Origin: Clostridiales bacterium
GTDB lineage: Bacteria; Bacillota; Clostridia; Oscillospirales; Oscillospiraceae
Assembly: GCA_021202775.1 (NCBI GenBank)
Contig: JAJQCJ010000003.1
Span: 1-55,589, forward strand
Direction of reading: 5' to 3'
DNA: 55,589 bases
The position numbers and the translations under genes are program-made. The notes under the pieces are model-generated. The model did not search any database and was not told the DNA's origin. It saw only the letters and a list, made by a program, of their open reading frames with translations. Each line of letters starts with the position of its first letter. The first letter of the stretch is position 1. Positions 20,972 through 29,271 of the stretch are shown here, piece after piece.

Positions 20972-22003
20972 ATGAATTTGAACGAATTGCACGAACGGCT
21001 GACACAGCTGTCCGACAGCGAGCGGGCCTATCAGGCGGGGTTCTTTTTTGACGGCTGGGAGGCCCTCCCAAAGGTGAAGATAGACGGCCGGGAGGTTTAC
21101 CGCCTCCAGGATTCCCACAACACCCCGCCGTCCGGCCACGGGGAGTCCCTCTCCTCCACGGACAACCTTACCCGACTGCTGGCCCAGGAGCGGTTTGCCA
21201 TCAAGCGCAACTCCCGCTTCAACCCTGTGCCGGAGCATATCCACTCCTATGTCGAGCTGAACTATGTCTATGCCGGTCAATGCCCTCAGGTGGTGGACGG
21301 AACCCCTGTCCTGCTGAAAGAAAACCAGGTTTTGCTGATCGACACCGACTGCCCCCACTCCATCGGCATTCTGGAGGAGGGGGACATCATGCTCAGCCTG
21401 CTGATTCCAAAGGGATTCTTGCGGGACAACTTGTTTTTGCGGTTTTCCCAGGGCAGCGTCCTCTCTGACTTTTTCATCAACGCCATCAACGTTCAGACGG
21501 ATCACAACCACTTTCTGTTGTTTCACGCGGAGAAGGACCGCCGCATCGCCCTCTTTTTCCAGGAGCTGCTCTGTGAGTATCTGGACCCCTCCGTCAATTC
21601 CGAGGACATCCTGATGTACCTGTTTTCCCTCATCATGGCGGAGCTGATCAACGTGTACGAAAGCGACCTGACCCAGGAGGAGACCTTTTCCACCAGCCCC
21701 ATCGTGGGGATTTTGCGGTATATCGAGCAGAACTTCGCCACCTGCACCCAGGCGTCGGTGGCGGAGCAGTTTCACATCAGCCAGAATTATGTCTCGACCC
21801 TTCTGAAAAAACACACGGGGAAAACCTATATTCAGACGGTGCAGGCGCAAAAGCTGAAATACGCCGCCAGTCTGCTGAAAAATACAGACCGGCCCATCAC
21901 GGAAATCGCCGGCGAGGCCGGGTATGAGAATGTCAGCTTTTTCTATAAAAAGTTTCAGCAGCAGTTCGGGTGTTCACCCGGGGACTATCGGGAGCGGCGG
22001 TGA
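20972..22003 (+). CDS. AraC family transcriptional regulator of the PTS operon
   Basis: A protein of 343 residues. An N-terminal cupin-like ligand domain (PEHIHSYVELNYVYAG, then LLKENQVLLIDTDCPHSIG) is followed by a C-terminal AraC double helix-turn-helix (SVAEQFHISQNYVSTLLKK and ITEIAGEAGYENVSFFYKKF, then GCSPGDYR). ATG 20972 follows GGGGAGG; TTG 20951 is in frame but poor. It is divergent from the EIIBCA gene with 194 bases between the starts, so it most likely activates that operon in response to the sugar. A dyad over its own -10 box suggests self-control. Confidence 0.9.
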   Translation: MNLNELHERLTQLSDSERAYQAGFFFDGWEALPKVKIDGREVYRLQDSHNTPPSGHGESLSSTDNLTRLLAQERFAIKRNSRFNPVPEHIHSYVELNYVYAGQCPQVVDGTPVLLKENQVLLIDTDCPHSIGILEEGDIMLSLLIPKGFLRDNLFLRFSQGSVLSDFFINAINVQTDHNHFLLFHAEKDRRIALFFQELLCEYLDPSVNSEDILMYLFSLIMAELINVYESDLTQEETFSTSPIVGILRYIEQNFATCTQASVAEQFHISQNYVSTLLKKHTGKTYIQTVQAQKLKYAASLLKNTDRPITEIAGEAGYENVSFFYKKFQQQFGCSPGDYRERR

Positions 22004-22144
22004 CCCCCGCCTGTGGAAAGGAGATGCCAACGCGGAAATTTACCGCAAGGCGCCGCCCCATCCGGCGACCTCCTTTGCCCGCAATGCATTGATGCAAAGG
22101 TTCCTTAACATGAAAAGAGAGAATTACATTCCGGGGAGGATATC

Positions 22145-23125
22145 ATGCCGAACATGAACTACGCCAATATACCTTATGTAGACAAACCTGTTTCCAGAAT
22201 TCTCGCGGGCACCGCCGGGCGGGAATTTACGAAACCGGAGACTGCCGCCCCGATTTTGGACGGGGCCCTCGCCCAGGGCATCAACACCATTGACACCGCC
22301 CGCAAATACGCGGGGGCGGAACATTCCATCGGGTGCTGGCTGGAGGAGAGAGGGAACCGGGCGCAGGTGGTGCTTCTCTCCAAGTGCGCCCACCCCGGTC
22401 TCTTTGGGCGGAAACGGGTCAATGAAAAGGCGATTCGGGCAGATTTCCGCAAGTCCGCCCGGCAGCTGCACACCGATTACATCGACATTTATCTGCTTCA
22501 CCGGGATGACCCGGAGGTCCCGGCAGGCGAGGTGGTGGAGATCTTCAACGCCATGCACGCGGAAGGGAAAATCGGGGCCTTCGGCGCCTCCAACTGGACC
22601 CATCAGCGGATTCGGGAGGCCAACGAATACGCCTACAGTCACAATCTGATTCCCTTCACCGTGTCCAGCCCCAATTTCGGGCTGGCCGAACAGATAGGCG
22701 ACCCCTGGGGCGGCGGCTGCGTCACCATCTCCGGCCCCGAAAACGAGGACGCCCGCCAATGGTACCGCCAGCAGGATATGCCGGTCATCGCCTATTCCAG
22801 CCTGGGGCGGGGAATGTTCTCCGGGAAGATGAAGAGCAATCAGATGGACGCGGCAAATCAGTTTCTGGACGCCGCCGCCCTCAAGGGATATTGCTGCCCC
22901 CGGAACTTCGAGCGGCTGCGCCGCTGTGAAGAACTGGCTGCACGGAAGGGGTGCAAGGTTCCGCAAATCGCCATGGCCTGGCTTTTTGCCCAGCACCTGA
23001 ACGCCTTTGCGGTGGTCAGCACCTCCAAACCCGCCCGGTTTGCCCAGAATGTGGAGGCGCTGAATCTGAACCTGACGCAGCAGGAAGCCAGATATCTGAA
23101 TCTGGAGGCGGAACAGGGAGATTAG
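22145..23125 (+). CDS. Aldo/keto reductase
   Basis: A protein of 326 residues, NAD(P)H-dependent oxidoreductase of a (beta/alpha)8 fold. The tetrad is in place: Asp50 and Tyr55 in NTIDTARKYAGAE, Lys80 in LLSKCAH and His119 in YLLHRDD. Later GASNWTHQRI and a C-terminal VVSTSKPARFAQN match the cofactor phosphate-binding loop. ATG 22145 follows GGGGAGGA. It is 141 bases after the AraC gene on the same strand. A sugar-derived aldehyde or an inositol-type substrate are both possible; the sequence does not decide. Confidence 0.9.
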   Translation: MPNMNYANIPYVDKPVSRILAGTAGREFTKPETAAPILDGALAQGINTIDTARKYAGAEHSIGCWLEERGNRAQVVLLSKCAHPGLFGRKRVNEKAIRADFRKSARQLHTDYIDIYLLHRDDPEVPAGEVVEIFNAMHAEGKIGAFGASNWTHQRIREANEYAYSHNLIPFTVSSPNFGLAEQIGDPWGGGCVTISGPENEDARQWYRQQDMPVIAYSSLGRGMFSGKMKSNQMDAANQFLDAAALKGYCCPRNFERLRRCEELAARKGCKVPQIAMAWLFAQHLNAFAVVSTSKPARFAQNVEALNLNLTQQEARYLNLEAEQGD

Positions 23126-23268
23126 CCTCACGCCGCTTTCGTCCATCGCCCACAGTCTGCCAAGGCCCATGCATGTGCCCCCATTTCCCGGTATCATCAG
23201 GGAACTGGGGGCGCAGTTGTATCCTGTTTGTGATTTCCTTTATTTTTACTTTCATTCAACCTTACTTA

Positions 23269-23277
23269 TGGTATAAT
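23269..23277 (+). promoter_or_regulatory. Extended -10 promoter of the two-component genes
   Basis: TGGTATAAT: a perfect -10 box TATAAT at 23272-23277 with an upstream TG at the extended position. No good -35 box is present (CTTTCA at 23249-23254 is the nearest). The -10 lies 20 bases before the response-regulator ATG, leaving a very short leader that holds only the ribosome site. Confidence 0.6.
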
Positions 23278-23297
23278 CATTTTGAGGTGGTGTGAAC

Positions 23298-23993
23298 ATG
23301 GTCACGATTTTAACGGTTGAAGATGATAAAATGGTGCGGCTGCTGACAAAGGCCAAGCTCAGCCCCCGGTATCGCATCCTGGAGGCCGCCAACGGGCAGG
23401 AGGCGCTGGATATCCTGGAGCACGAGCATGTCGACCTGCTGATTGTCGATATTCAAATGCCTGTGATGGACGGCTACGAGCTGATGCGCACCCTCCGGGA
23501 GGCCGGGGACATGACCCCGGCAATCATGCTGACCGCAATGAACACCTTCGCCCATAAAAAGGAGGGCTTTGCCGTCGGTGTGGACGACTACATGACAAAG
23601 CCCATCGACTACGAGGAACTGATTTGGCGCATTGAGGCCATTCTGCGCCGGGCGCAGATTGCGAACGAGCAGAAAATCGTCATTGGAGACTTCTCCATGG
23701 AGCAGGACACCTTTTCGACTCAATATCATGGCAAGCCGATTGCGCTGACCAATAAGGAGTTTCAGCTGCTCTACAAGCTGCTCTCCTACCCAAACGTGGT
23801 CTTTACCAAGCAGCAGCTCATGGACGAGATCTGGGGCTACGACACCGAGACGGAATACGACACCATCAAGACCTATATCAGCCGCCTGCGCAGCAAATGC
23901 GCCGACTGTACGGAGTTTGAACTGACGGCAATCCGCGGCCTGGGGTACCGGGCGGTGATTCACAAGACGGGAGGAAGAGAAAATGAAACGTAA
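23298..23993 (+). CDS. Response regulator, OmpR/PhoB family
   Basis: A protein of 231 residues. The receiver domain (1-120) has the acidic pair in VEDD, phospho-acceptor Asp51 in LLIVDIQMPVMDG, the Thr switch position in MLTAMN and the Lys in MTKPIDYEEL. The C-terminal winged helix (130-225) ends with YDTIKTYISRLRSK and IRGLGYRAV, typical of OmpR/PhoB proteins. ATG 23298 is seven bases after GAGGTGG; GTG 23292 is less likely. Its 3' end overlaps the histidine kinase gene by 11 bases. The signal and target genes are unknown; the two oxidoreductases downstream are separated by a terminator. Confidence 0.93.
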   Translation: MVTILTVEDDKMVRLLTKAKLSPRYRILEAANGQEALDILEHEHVDLLIVDIQMPVMDGYELMRTLREAGDMTPAIMLTAMNTFAHKKEGFAVGVDDYMTKPIDYEELIWRIEAILRRAQIANEQKIVIGDFSMEQDTFSTQYHGKPIALTNKEFQLLYKLLSYPNVVFTKQQLMDEIWGYDTETEYDTIKTYISRLRSKCADCTEFELTAIRGLGYRAVIHKTGGRENET

Positions 23994-25017
23994 CGGAAGG
24001 CCACGTTTCCGGTTGGCGCAGTTCCGCTGGATTTTCGCGGTGGACAGCATCGTTGTGATTGGCGCAGTGATGGCCTACGGCGCAGTTGCACGCTATTGGC
24101 TTGGCATGACGGAGGCTGACGCACTCTCCATGGTGGCGATCATCCCGCTGATGGTTCTGGTGGTGAGCCTGAGCACCGCCGTCATTCTGCACTCCATCCG
24201 CCGCAAAATGGGCGTCCTGCTGGACGGCATTCAGGCAGTGTCAGCGGGAGATTTGGATGTAACATTGGACTGCAAAAACGCCGGGGAATATACCGCCATC
24301 TATCAAGGGTTCAATCGCATGACCGCCGAGCTGAAAAGGACGAAGCAGGAAATGCAGAGCTTTGTCAACGAGTTCTCCCACGAGTTCAAAACGCCCATCA
24401 CCTCCATTTCCGGATTCTCCCAATATCTGCTGGACACAGGGGAGGGCATCGAAAGCCCGGAGCGGATGCAGTATTTGCAGGTGATTTCGGAGGAGTCGCT
24501 GCGGCTGTCCAACCTGGCCCAGAATACGCTGCTGCTGTCAAAGGTGGAGGCCTGCGAAATCATCACGGAGAAGGAGCGCTACGACCTGTCCGAGCAGCTC
24601 CGACACTGCGCCATTATGCTGCTGCCCAAGCTGGAGCAGAAGGACATTGCCCTTGAGATGGAGATTGACGGTCTCTCCTACACGGGCAACGCCGAGCTGA
24701 TGGAACAGGTATGGCTCAACCTGCTGAATAACGCCGTCAAATTCACTCCGGAACACGGCAGGATTCAAGTTACCGGCAGACAGACGGCAGAGGAACTTGT
24801 CCTCGCCTTCTCCGACAGCGGCGTGGGAATGGATGAAGAGACGGCCTCCCACATCTTTGAAAAGTACTATCAGCATGACACGATTTCCGCCGTCCGCGGG
24901 AACGGTATTGGCCTCTCCATCGTGGCCCGCATCGTGGCCCTTTGCGGCGGCACGGTTCAGGTACAGAGCGCCCCCGGCGAGGGCAGCACCTTCACTGTCC
25001 GCCTGCCGCTGGCATAG
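23983..25017 (+). CDS. Sensor histidine kinase with HAMP domain
   Basis: A protein of 344 residues. Two transmembrane helices (about 16-37 and 50-70) enclose only a short outside loop of about a dozen residues, so it probably senses a membrane or intracellular cue, or works with a partner. HAMP follows (about 72-122), then the dimerisation helix with His133 in FSHEFKTPITS and an ATPase domain with the N box (LLNNAVKFTPE), G1 (DSGVGMDEE) and G2 (RGNGIGLSI). It overlaps the response regulator by 11 bases. A strong terminator hairpin follows. Confidence 0.93.
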   Translation: MKRNGRPRFRLAQFRWIFAVDSIVVIGAVMAYGAVARYWLGMTEADALSMVAIIPLMVLVVSLSTAVILHSIRRKMGVLLDGIQAVSAGDLDVTLDCKNAGEYTAIYQGFNRMTAELKRTKQEMQSFVNEFSHEFKTPITSISGFSQYLLDTGEGIESPERMQYLQVISEESLRLSNLAQNTLLLSKVEACEIITEKERYDLSEQLRHCAIMLLPKLEQKDIALEMEIDGLSYTGNAELMEQVWLNLLNNAVKFTPEHGRIQVTGRQTAEELVLAFSDSGVGMDEETASHIFEKYYQHDTISAVRGNGIGLSIVARIVALCGGTVQVQSAPGEGSTFTVRLPLA

Positions 25018-25095
25018 GGGGCAGCGCCTCAAATTTTTTCGCTGTTCACAATTCCTTCCGCCCTTTTTTACCTTCCTGCAACCTTCCAGCCGTAA

Positions 25096-25139
25096 CATAA
25101 AATCGTTCCGAGGGGAAAGCCCCAGGGAACGATTTTATG
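25096..25139. terminator. Strong hairpin between the kinase and epimerase genes
   Basis: Perfect 14-bp arms, CATAAAATCGTTCC at 25096-25109 and 25126-25139, with an inner GGGG/CCCC stem. The plus-strand arm ends GATTTTATG, a short T-run. It ends only five bases before the AAGGAG site of the next gene, so it may act as a terminator, an attenuator or a sheltering element for that ribosome site. Confidence 0.75.
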
Positions 25140-25154
25140 CGTGAAGGAGACAGC

Positions 25155-26177
25155 ATGATGAATACAATGTATCTTTTGACCGGTGCGGCCGGTTTTCTGG
25201 GCAGCCATATCTGCGATGTGCTTTTGGAGCGGGGCGAACAGGTCCGGGCGCTGGTGCTGCCCGGCGACAAGTCCGTGAAATATGTCCCTTCCTCCGTGGA
25301 AATTATCGAGGGCAACCTCTGCGATATGACCTCCCTGGACGCGTTCTTCACCGTCCCGGTGGGGACGCAGACCATCGTCATCCACTGCGCCAGCATGGTG
25401 ACCACCAACGCGGATTTCAGCCAGAAGCTGCTGGACATCAACGTGGGCGGCACGAAGAACATGATCGAGCAGTGCCTGAACCATCCGGAGTGTCAGAAGA
25501 TGGTCTACGTCAGTTCCACCGGCGCCATCCCGGAGCTGCCCAAGGGCCAGAAAATCAAGGAGGTAGACCGGTTCGACGCGGAGAGCGACCGGGTCGTGGG
25601 CTGGTACAGCAAATCCAAGGCGATGGCGACCCAGGCCGTGCTGGACGCCGTGCGGGAGCGGGGCCTGAACGCCTGCGTGGTGCATCCCAGCGGCATCCTC
25701 GGCCCCAAGGACTACGCGGTAGGCGAGACTACCGGTACGGTGATCAAAATCATGAACGGCGAGATGCCCATCGGCATGGGCGGCTCCTTCAACCTCTGCG
25801 ACGTGCGGGACCTGGCGGACGGCTGTGTCAGCGCTGCGGATAAGGGACGGTGCGGCGAGTGTTACATTCTCGGAAACAAGGAGGTCACCATGAAGGAGAT
25901 GTGCCATCTGCTCCACGACGCCAGCGGCTGCAAGACGCCCTATTTCTACGTTCCCCTGGGTATGGCCTACAAGCTGGCGGAGCAGATGGAGAAGAAGGCG
26001 GAAAAGACCGGCGAGAAGCCGCTGATGACCAATTTCGCCGTCTACAACCTGGCGAGAAACAACCAGTTCGACTACTCCAAGGCCGAGCGGGAGCTGGGCT
26101 ATCACACCCGACCCTATGCGGACACCCTGCGGGACGAGGCCCAGTGGCTTGCCGCAGGCGGATATCTTGCGTCGTAA
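25155..26177 (+). CDS. NAD-dependent epimerase/dehydratase (extended SDR)
   Basis: A protein of 340 residues. The Rossmann motif is GAAGFLGSHICD. The catalytic Ser and the YxxxK pair are in YVSSTGAIP and WYSKSKAMA. Lys and Arg near VVHPSGILGPKDY and a C-terminal substrate part with several changes point to a dihydroflavonol-reductase or hydroxysteroid-dehydrogenase-like member acting on small molecules, not necessarily nucleotide sugars. ATG 25155 is five bases after AAGGAG; ATG 25158 is an equal choice. A strong hairpin lies directly upstream. A short SDR gene follows after 122 bases. Confidence 0.85.
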   Translation: MMNTMYLLTGAAGFLGSHICDVLLERGEQVRALVLPGDKSVKYVPSSVEIIEGNLCDMTSLDAFFTVPVGTQTIVIHCASMVTTNADFSQKLLDINVGGTKNMIEQCLNHPECQKMVYVSSTGAIPELPKGQKIKEVDRFDAESDRVVGWYSKSKAMATQAVLDAVRERGLNACVVHPSGILGPKDYAVGETTGTVIKIMNGEMPIGMGGSFNLCDVRDLADGCVSAADKGRCGECYILGNKEVTMKEMCHLLHDASGCKTPYFYVPLGMAYKLAEQMEKKAEKTGEKPLMTNFAVYNLARNNQFDYSKAERELGYHTRPYADTLRDEAQWLAAGGYLAS

Positions 26178-26234
26178 GTCAGGCCGCAAATCAGGCTGCA
26201 ATCACGTCTCACACAGAAAGGAGAACGTTCCAGC

Positions 26235-26303
26235 ATGAATGACAGCATTACGATTGAAAAAGGCGTCAGCCTGATGTTCGGAAAGGAAGGTACGGCGCAA
26301 TGA
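26235..26303 (+). CDS. 22-residue leader ORF overlapping the SDR start
   Basis: MNDSITIEKGVSLMFGKEGT and two more residues, then TGA overlapping the SDR ATG (ATGA at 26300-26303). AAAGGAG lies 11 bases before its ATG. The frame is well placed to couple translation of the SDR. It may be a leader peptide or a degraded gene; no family is recognised. Confidence 0.4.
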   Translation: MNDSITIEKGVSLMFGKEGTAQ

Positions 26304-27130
26304 GCGATGTCTGCGTTATTACCGGCGGGGGCAGCGGCATGGGTCTGGCCGCCGCAAAATTCCTGCCGAAGGAAAAGCGCATCGTGGTATCCGGGCGCAC
26401 AGAGTCCAAGCTGCAAAAGGCGGCAGCTGAATTGCAGGAACTGGGTTATACGGCATACGCAAAGACCTGCGACACCTCGAACCGGGAGAGCGTCCGGGCG
26501 CTGGCGGCCTACGCGGCCTCCCTGGGCAGGGTGACAAACGTCATTCACGCGGCGGGCGTTTCCCCCGGCATGGCGCAGGCGGAGGCCATTGTCCGAATCA
26601 ACGCCCTGGGCACCGTCTATGTGAATCAGGAGTTCGCCGCCGTCATGCAGGCGGGCAGCGTGATTGTGGACGTATCCTCCAACTCGGCGTATGCGCTGCC
26701 CGGATTCCTCACCAGCGAAAGGATCTACCGCCTGGCCGATACGAACGAGGCCCTGTTCGTGAAGAAGCTGCTCCGGCTCCCCGGCGTGATGAAGGACGGG
26801 TACCGGCGCAGCGGGCTGACCTATGCCCTGTCCAAAAACTTCGCCGTCTGGTACGCTCAGAAGTCCGCTTTTGAATATGGCAAACGGGGGATTCGCGTGG
26901 TCTCCATCAGCCCCGGACTGGTTTCCACCGATATGGGCAACCTGGAGGCGGAGGAAGGGGGCAGTATGCTCGCCTTCGCCTGTGAACAGCGCATGGGCAA
27001 ACCGGAGGAGTTGGGCTACGCCATCGCCACCCTGGCCGACGAGCGGAACGGCTACCTGGCGGGCGTGGATGTCCTGTGCGACGGCGGCAGCACGAATGGA
27101 AAGCGGTTCAGGAAAAGTGTGCGAAATTGA
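26300..27130 (+). CDS. Short-chain dehydrogenase/reductase
   Basis: A protein of 276 residues with an NAD(P) Rossmann motif TGGGSGMGLAAA, HAAGVSP, the Ser in VDVSSNSAY, and the Tyr-x3-Lys in LTYALSKNF. The C-terminal SPGLVSTDMG and YLAGVDVLCDGG patterns are standard. An insertion of about 40 residues between the Ser and Tyr (near residues 135-175) is longer than in most SDRs. ATG 26300 overlaps the stop of a 22-residue frame, and GGAAGG lies upstream. The substrate is not identifiable. It follows the extended SDR, suggesting joint action on one substrate. Confidence 0.9.
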   Translation: MSDVCVITGGGSGMGLAAAKFLPKEKRIVVSGRTESKLQKAAAELQELGYTAYAKTCDTSNRESVRALAAYAASLGRVTNVIHAAGVSPGMAQAEAIVRINALGTVYVNQEFAAVMQAGSVIVDVSSNSAYALPGFLTSERIYRLADTNEALFVKKLLRLPGVMKDGYRRSGLTYALSKNFAVWYAQKSAFEYGKRGIRVVSISPGLVSTDMGNLEAEEGGSMLAFACEQRMGKPEELGYAIATLADERNGYLAGVDVLCDGGSTNGKRFRKSVRN

Positions 27131-27243
27131 TCGTATTAACAAATCCGATTCCTCAATATAACTCCGCTACCCTGGTCGCAGCCAGTAAGATGCTGGACGT
27201 TCTTCTGGAACAGCAGAAATTGCTCTCTACAGAACAAGAGTAA
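27127..27243 (+). CDS. 38-residue hypothetical ORF after the SDR
   Basis: TTG 27127 overlaps the SDR stop (TTGA). The frame reads IVLTNPIPQYNSATLVAASK, then MLDVLLEQQKLLSTEQE, and has the composition of real protein with an amphipathic helix in the second half. No ribosome site is obvious. It may be the tail of a gene whose front was lost, and it sits at the edge of the island that follows. Family unknown. Confidence 0.3.
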   Translation: MIVLTNPIPQYNSATLVAASKMLDVLLEQQKLLSTEQE

Positions 27244-27288
27244 CAGCAAACTGGTGCAAATAGATGCTCAGCATTTCATAAACGATAA

Positions 27289-27340
27289 ATTCCGGCAGGA
27301 AAGGACGAAGATTTCATCCACTTCCTGCCGGAATCCTTTT
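27289..27340. terminator. Convergent terminator at the end of the SDR and GAF-regulator genes
   Basis: ATTCCGGCAGGAA at 27289-27301 pairs perfectly with 27322-27334, loop of 20 bases, then CCTTTT on the plus strand. The stop codon of the minus-strand regulator (27314-27316) lies in the loop, so one structure ends both transcripts. Confidence 0.7.
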
Positions 27341-28732
27341 GCTCAAATTGTGCATCCATGGTGGCAGTATATCACTTTTTCGCATAACTACCTCGATTTC
27401 CTGCCCCAGCGCAGCGACCTCCGCATTGCTTAATTGCTTGCTGTATGACCGCAGCACCTGCCTGGCTGTCCGAAGCTCTCCCAGCTTTATGTACGCCCGC
27501 AGCATATAAATAATCAGCTCCGATTCCTCATGGTACAGGATAGACATATCCTCTCCCATATTCAGCAGTTCCTCGTACCGCTTTTCCTGGTAAAGAAGCT
27601 CGATGCACTTCATCTGCATATCGAACCGCTTTCGCTTGTATCCGGCAATGATGAGTTCGATGCCCGGCGTATCTGCCTGTGACGGTAGCAGCGTCCCCGG
27701 GTAGTCATTGATGGCATGGAGCAGTAAATCGATCTTTTCTGTGGTATTCTGTTCAGCCATTGCTTTTTGGAAAAGGCAGAGCACCTCCTCATAGTCCGTC
27801 GTGACCTTATATTTTGACGATATGCCATAGAGGGAGTTTTCGTATACGATCAGGTCATCCTCCGGAAAGAACTGCCGCATCGTTGCTCGGACAGAGTTGC
27901 AGATATTGGTCAGGGCTTTCCTTGCATTATCCGGCTGTGTGTCAGCCTCCCACATCGCCATACACATATCTTCGCTGGAAAAGCCCCGTGCCTTTTTCAG
28001 CAGCAAGTATGATATAAATTTCAGGTCACGGGGCTTGAAGGTTGTTTCGGTCAATACACCGTTCTTGCTATGTATCTCCAGCCCATCAAGTAATTTCACA
28101 TAGACCTCTTGGTCAGAGAGGGTTTCAGCCATGTGAGCCTGGCACTTCAACTGCTCCATCAGGCTCTTTTCGTTAATCTCCGCAACGATCACATAAGACA
28201 AAACTTGTAACAGGTCACAGTTATTCTCGTACCGACGGGGATTGACCACTGCCACAAGCCCTGTGTTGCGCTTTTTATAGGGAACAGCCAGGAAGGAATG
28301 GATTCCGGCCTGCTGCAAGCGTTTATTTTCTATCAAATCAGCCGGGAATACTGTTTCAATACTTTGAGCGACTACGGTGCGGTTATCCCGAATTGCCTGA
28401 AGAAACATAGGATACCGCTCCAGATAGATGGGATCATCACCGCAGACCGGTGGAAAACCTCGCCGGGTCTTTTCCCACATTACGCCGCCCGCTATTTGGA
28501 GGTTCACATCTGTATTGGCTACAATAACGCTGTCCGCATCGTAGAACTTCCGGGTTGTTACCATCGCATCTTCCCGTATCTCATCATAATCATATCCGCC
28601 CCGGAGACGGGATTCCAGCGCAGACACAGTTGCCCTGTAATCAGCGTCATGGATCAGCCTGTTCCGCAGACCTTCATCCATGTCTATTCCCTTTAAGATT
28701 TTCTCCAATCCGCCTATGGTCTGTTCACTCAT
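27314..28732 (-). CDS. GAF domain - SARP/BTAD-like transcriptional regulator
   Basis: A protein of 472 residues. Residues about 40-190 look like a GAF sensor domain (YDADSVIVANTD, GIHSFLAVPYKKRNTGLVAV). Residues about 215-310 resemble an OmpR-like winged helix (TFKPRDLKFISYLLLKKARG, ALTNICNSVRATM, LYGISS). The rest is helical and TPR-like as in bacterial transcriptional activator domains (RYEELLNMGEDMS, RTARQVLRSYSKQL). It is probably a ligand-sensing regulator. The ATG follows GAAGG. An XRE gene broken by a frameshift lies 40 bases upstream on the same strand, so the two may have formed a regulatory operon. Targets are unknown. Confidence 0.75.
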   Translation of the reverse strand: MSEQTIGGLEKILKGIDMDEGLRNRLIHDADYRATVSALESRLRGGYDYDEIREDAMVTTRKFYDADSVIVANTDVNLQIAGGVMWEKTRRGFPPVCGDDPIYLERYPMFLQAIRDNRTVVAQSIETVFPADLIENKRLQQAGIHSFLAVPYKKRNTGLVAVVNPRRYENNCDLLQVLSYVIVAEINEKSLMEQLKCQAHMAETLSDQEVYVKLLDGLEIHSKNGVLTETTFKPRDLKFISYLLLKKARGFSSEDMCMAMWEADTQPDNARKALTNICNSVRATMRQFFPEDDLIVYENSLYGISSKYKVTTDYEEVLCLFQKAMAEQNTTEKIDLLLHAINDYPGTLLPSQADTPGIELIIAGYKRKRFDMQMKCIELLYQEKRYEELLNMGEDMSILYHEESELIIYMLRAYIKLGELRTARQVLRSYSKQLSNAEVAALGQEIEVVMRKSDILPPWMHNLSKRIPAGSG

Positions 28733-28772
28733 AGCTGCGCCTTCTCTCGTTCAAACGGTGTATGTAAGTTTG

Positions 28773-29038
28773 TCAGTCGTCCCTGGCGGGAGGCAGAGTG
28801 CTGTTTAGTATATCTCCTGCACTAACGCCAAGGGCGTCTGCGATTTTGAATAAAACATCAACACTGAAAGATTGAGCGTAATTGGGTGCTTCAATCGCAC
28901 TGAGATGGGAACGGCTGATGCCTGCCTTTTCTGCCAACTGATCCTGGCTCAAGCCTTGTTTTTTTTGCGCAAAGCTGCAATGATGATGCCAATCTCAATA
29001 AACCTGTCCCGATTCTGCGGATTAAGCTCTTGTTTCAT
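28773..29038 (-). pseudogene. XRE family regulator interrupted in an A8 tract
   Basis: ATG 29038 follows AAAGGAGGAG. The first frame gives MKQELNPQNRDRFIEIGIII and then AALRKKNKA with a stop. The frame that continues the family reads QGLSQDQLAEKAGISRSHLS, then AIEAPN, DVLFKIADALGVSAGDIL, and stops at 28773. The shift lies in a run of eight A on the coding strand (T8 at about 28959-28966). Nine A would restore a protein of about 88 residues with a full helix-turn-helix. It could be dead, phase-variable, read by slippage, or a sequencing error. Confidence 0.75.
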
Positions 29039-29072
29039 CAGGTGTCTCCTCCTTTCGGCTGCTGATAACATA

Positions 29073-29101
29073 ATTATAGAGCCTTATGCGGCGGTTTTCA
29101 G
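29073..29101 (-). promoter_or_regulatory. Candidate promoter of the broken XRE gene
   Basis: On the minus strand, CTGAAA, 17 bases, TATAAT (plus-strand positions 29096-29101 and 29073-29078), 35 bases before the XRE start. The -10 box is perfect. Confidence 0.5.
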
Positions 29102-29271
29102 CACGTTAAAGTGGGCATCTGCACAACATATAAGACATTGCGGAAATAGTAGAGCGAAAGGGGGCGAGCATATGTGCATTGCTGAAATCGGGTATAGTAT
29201 CGTAAGTAGGATGTTGAAGGGATATTTTGCGTCACCGCTGAAGATGAATTCCAGTCTCAAAATGGTGCTTT

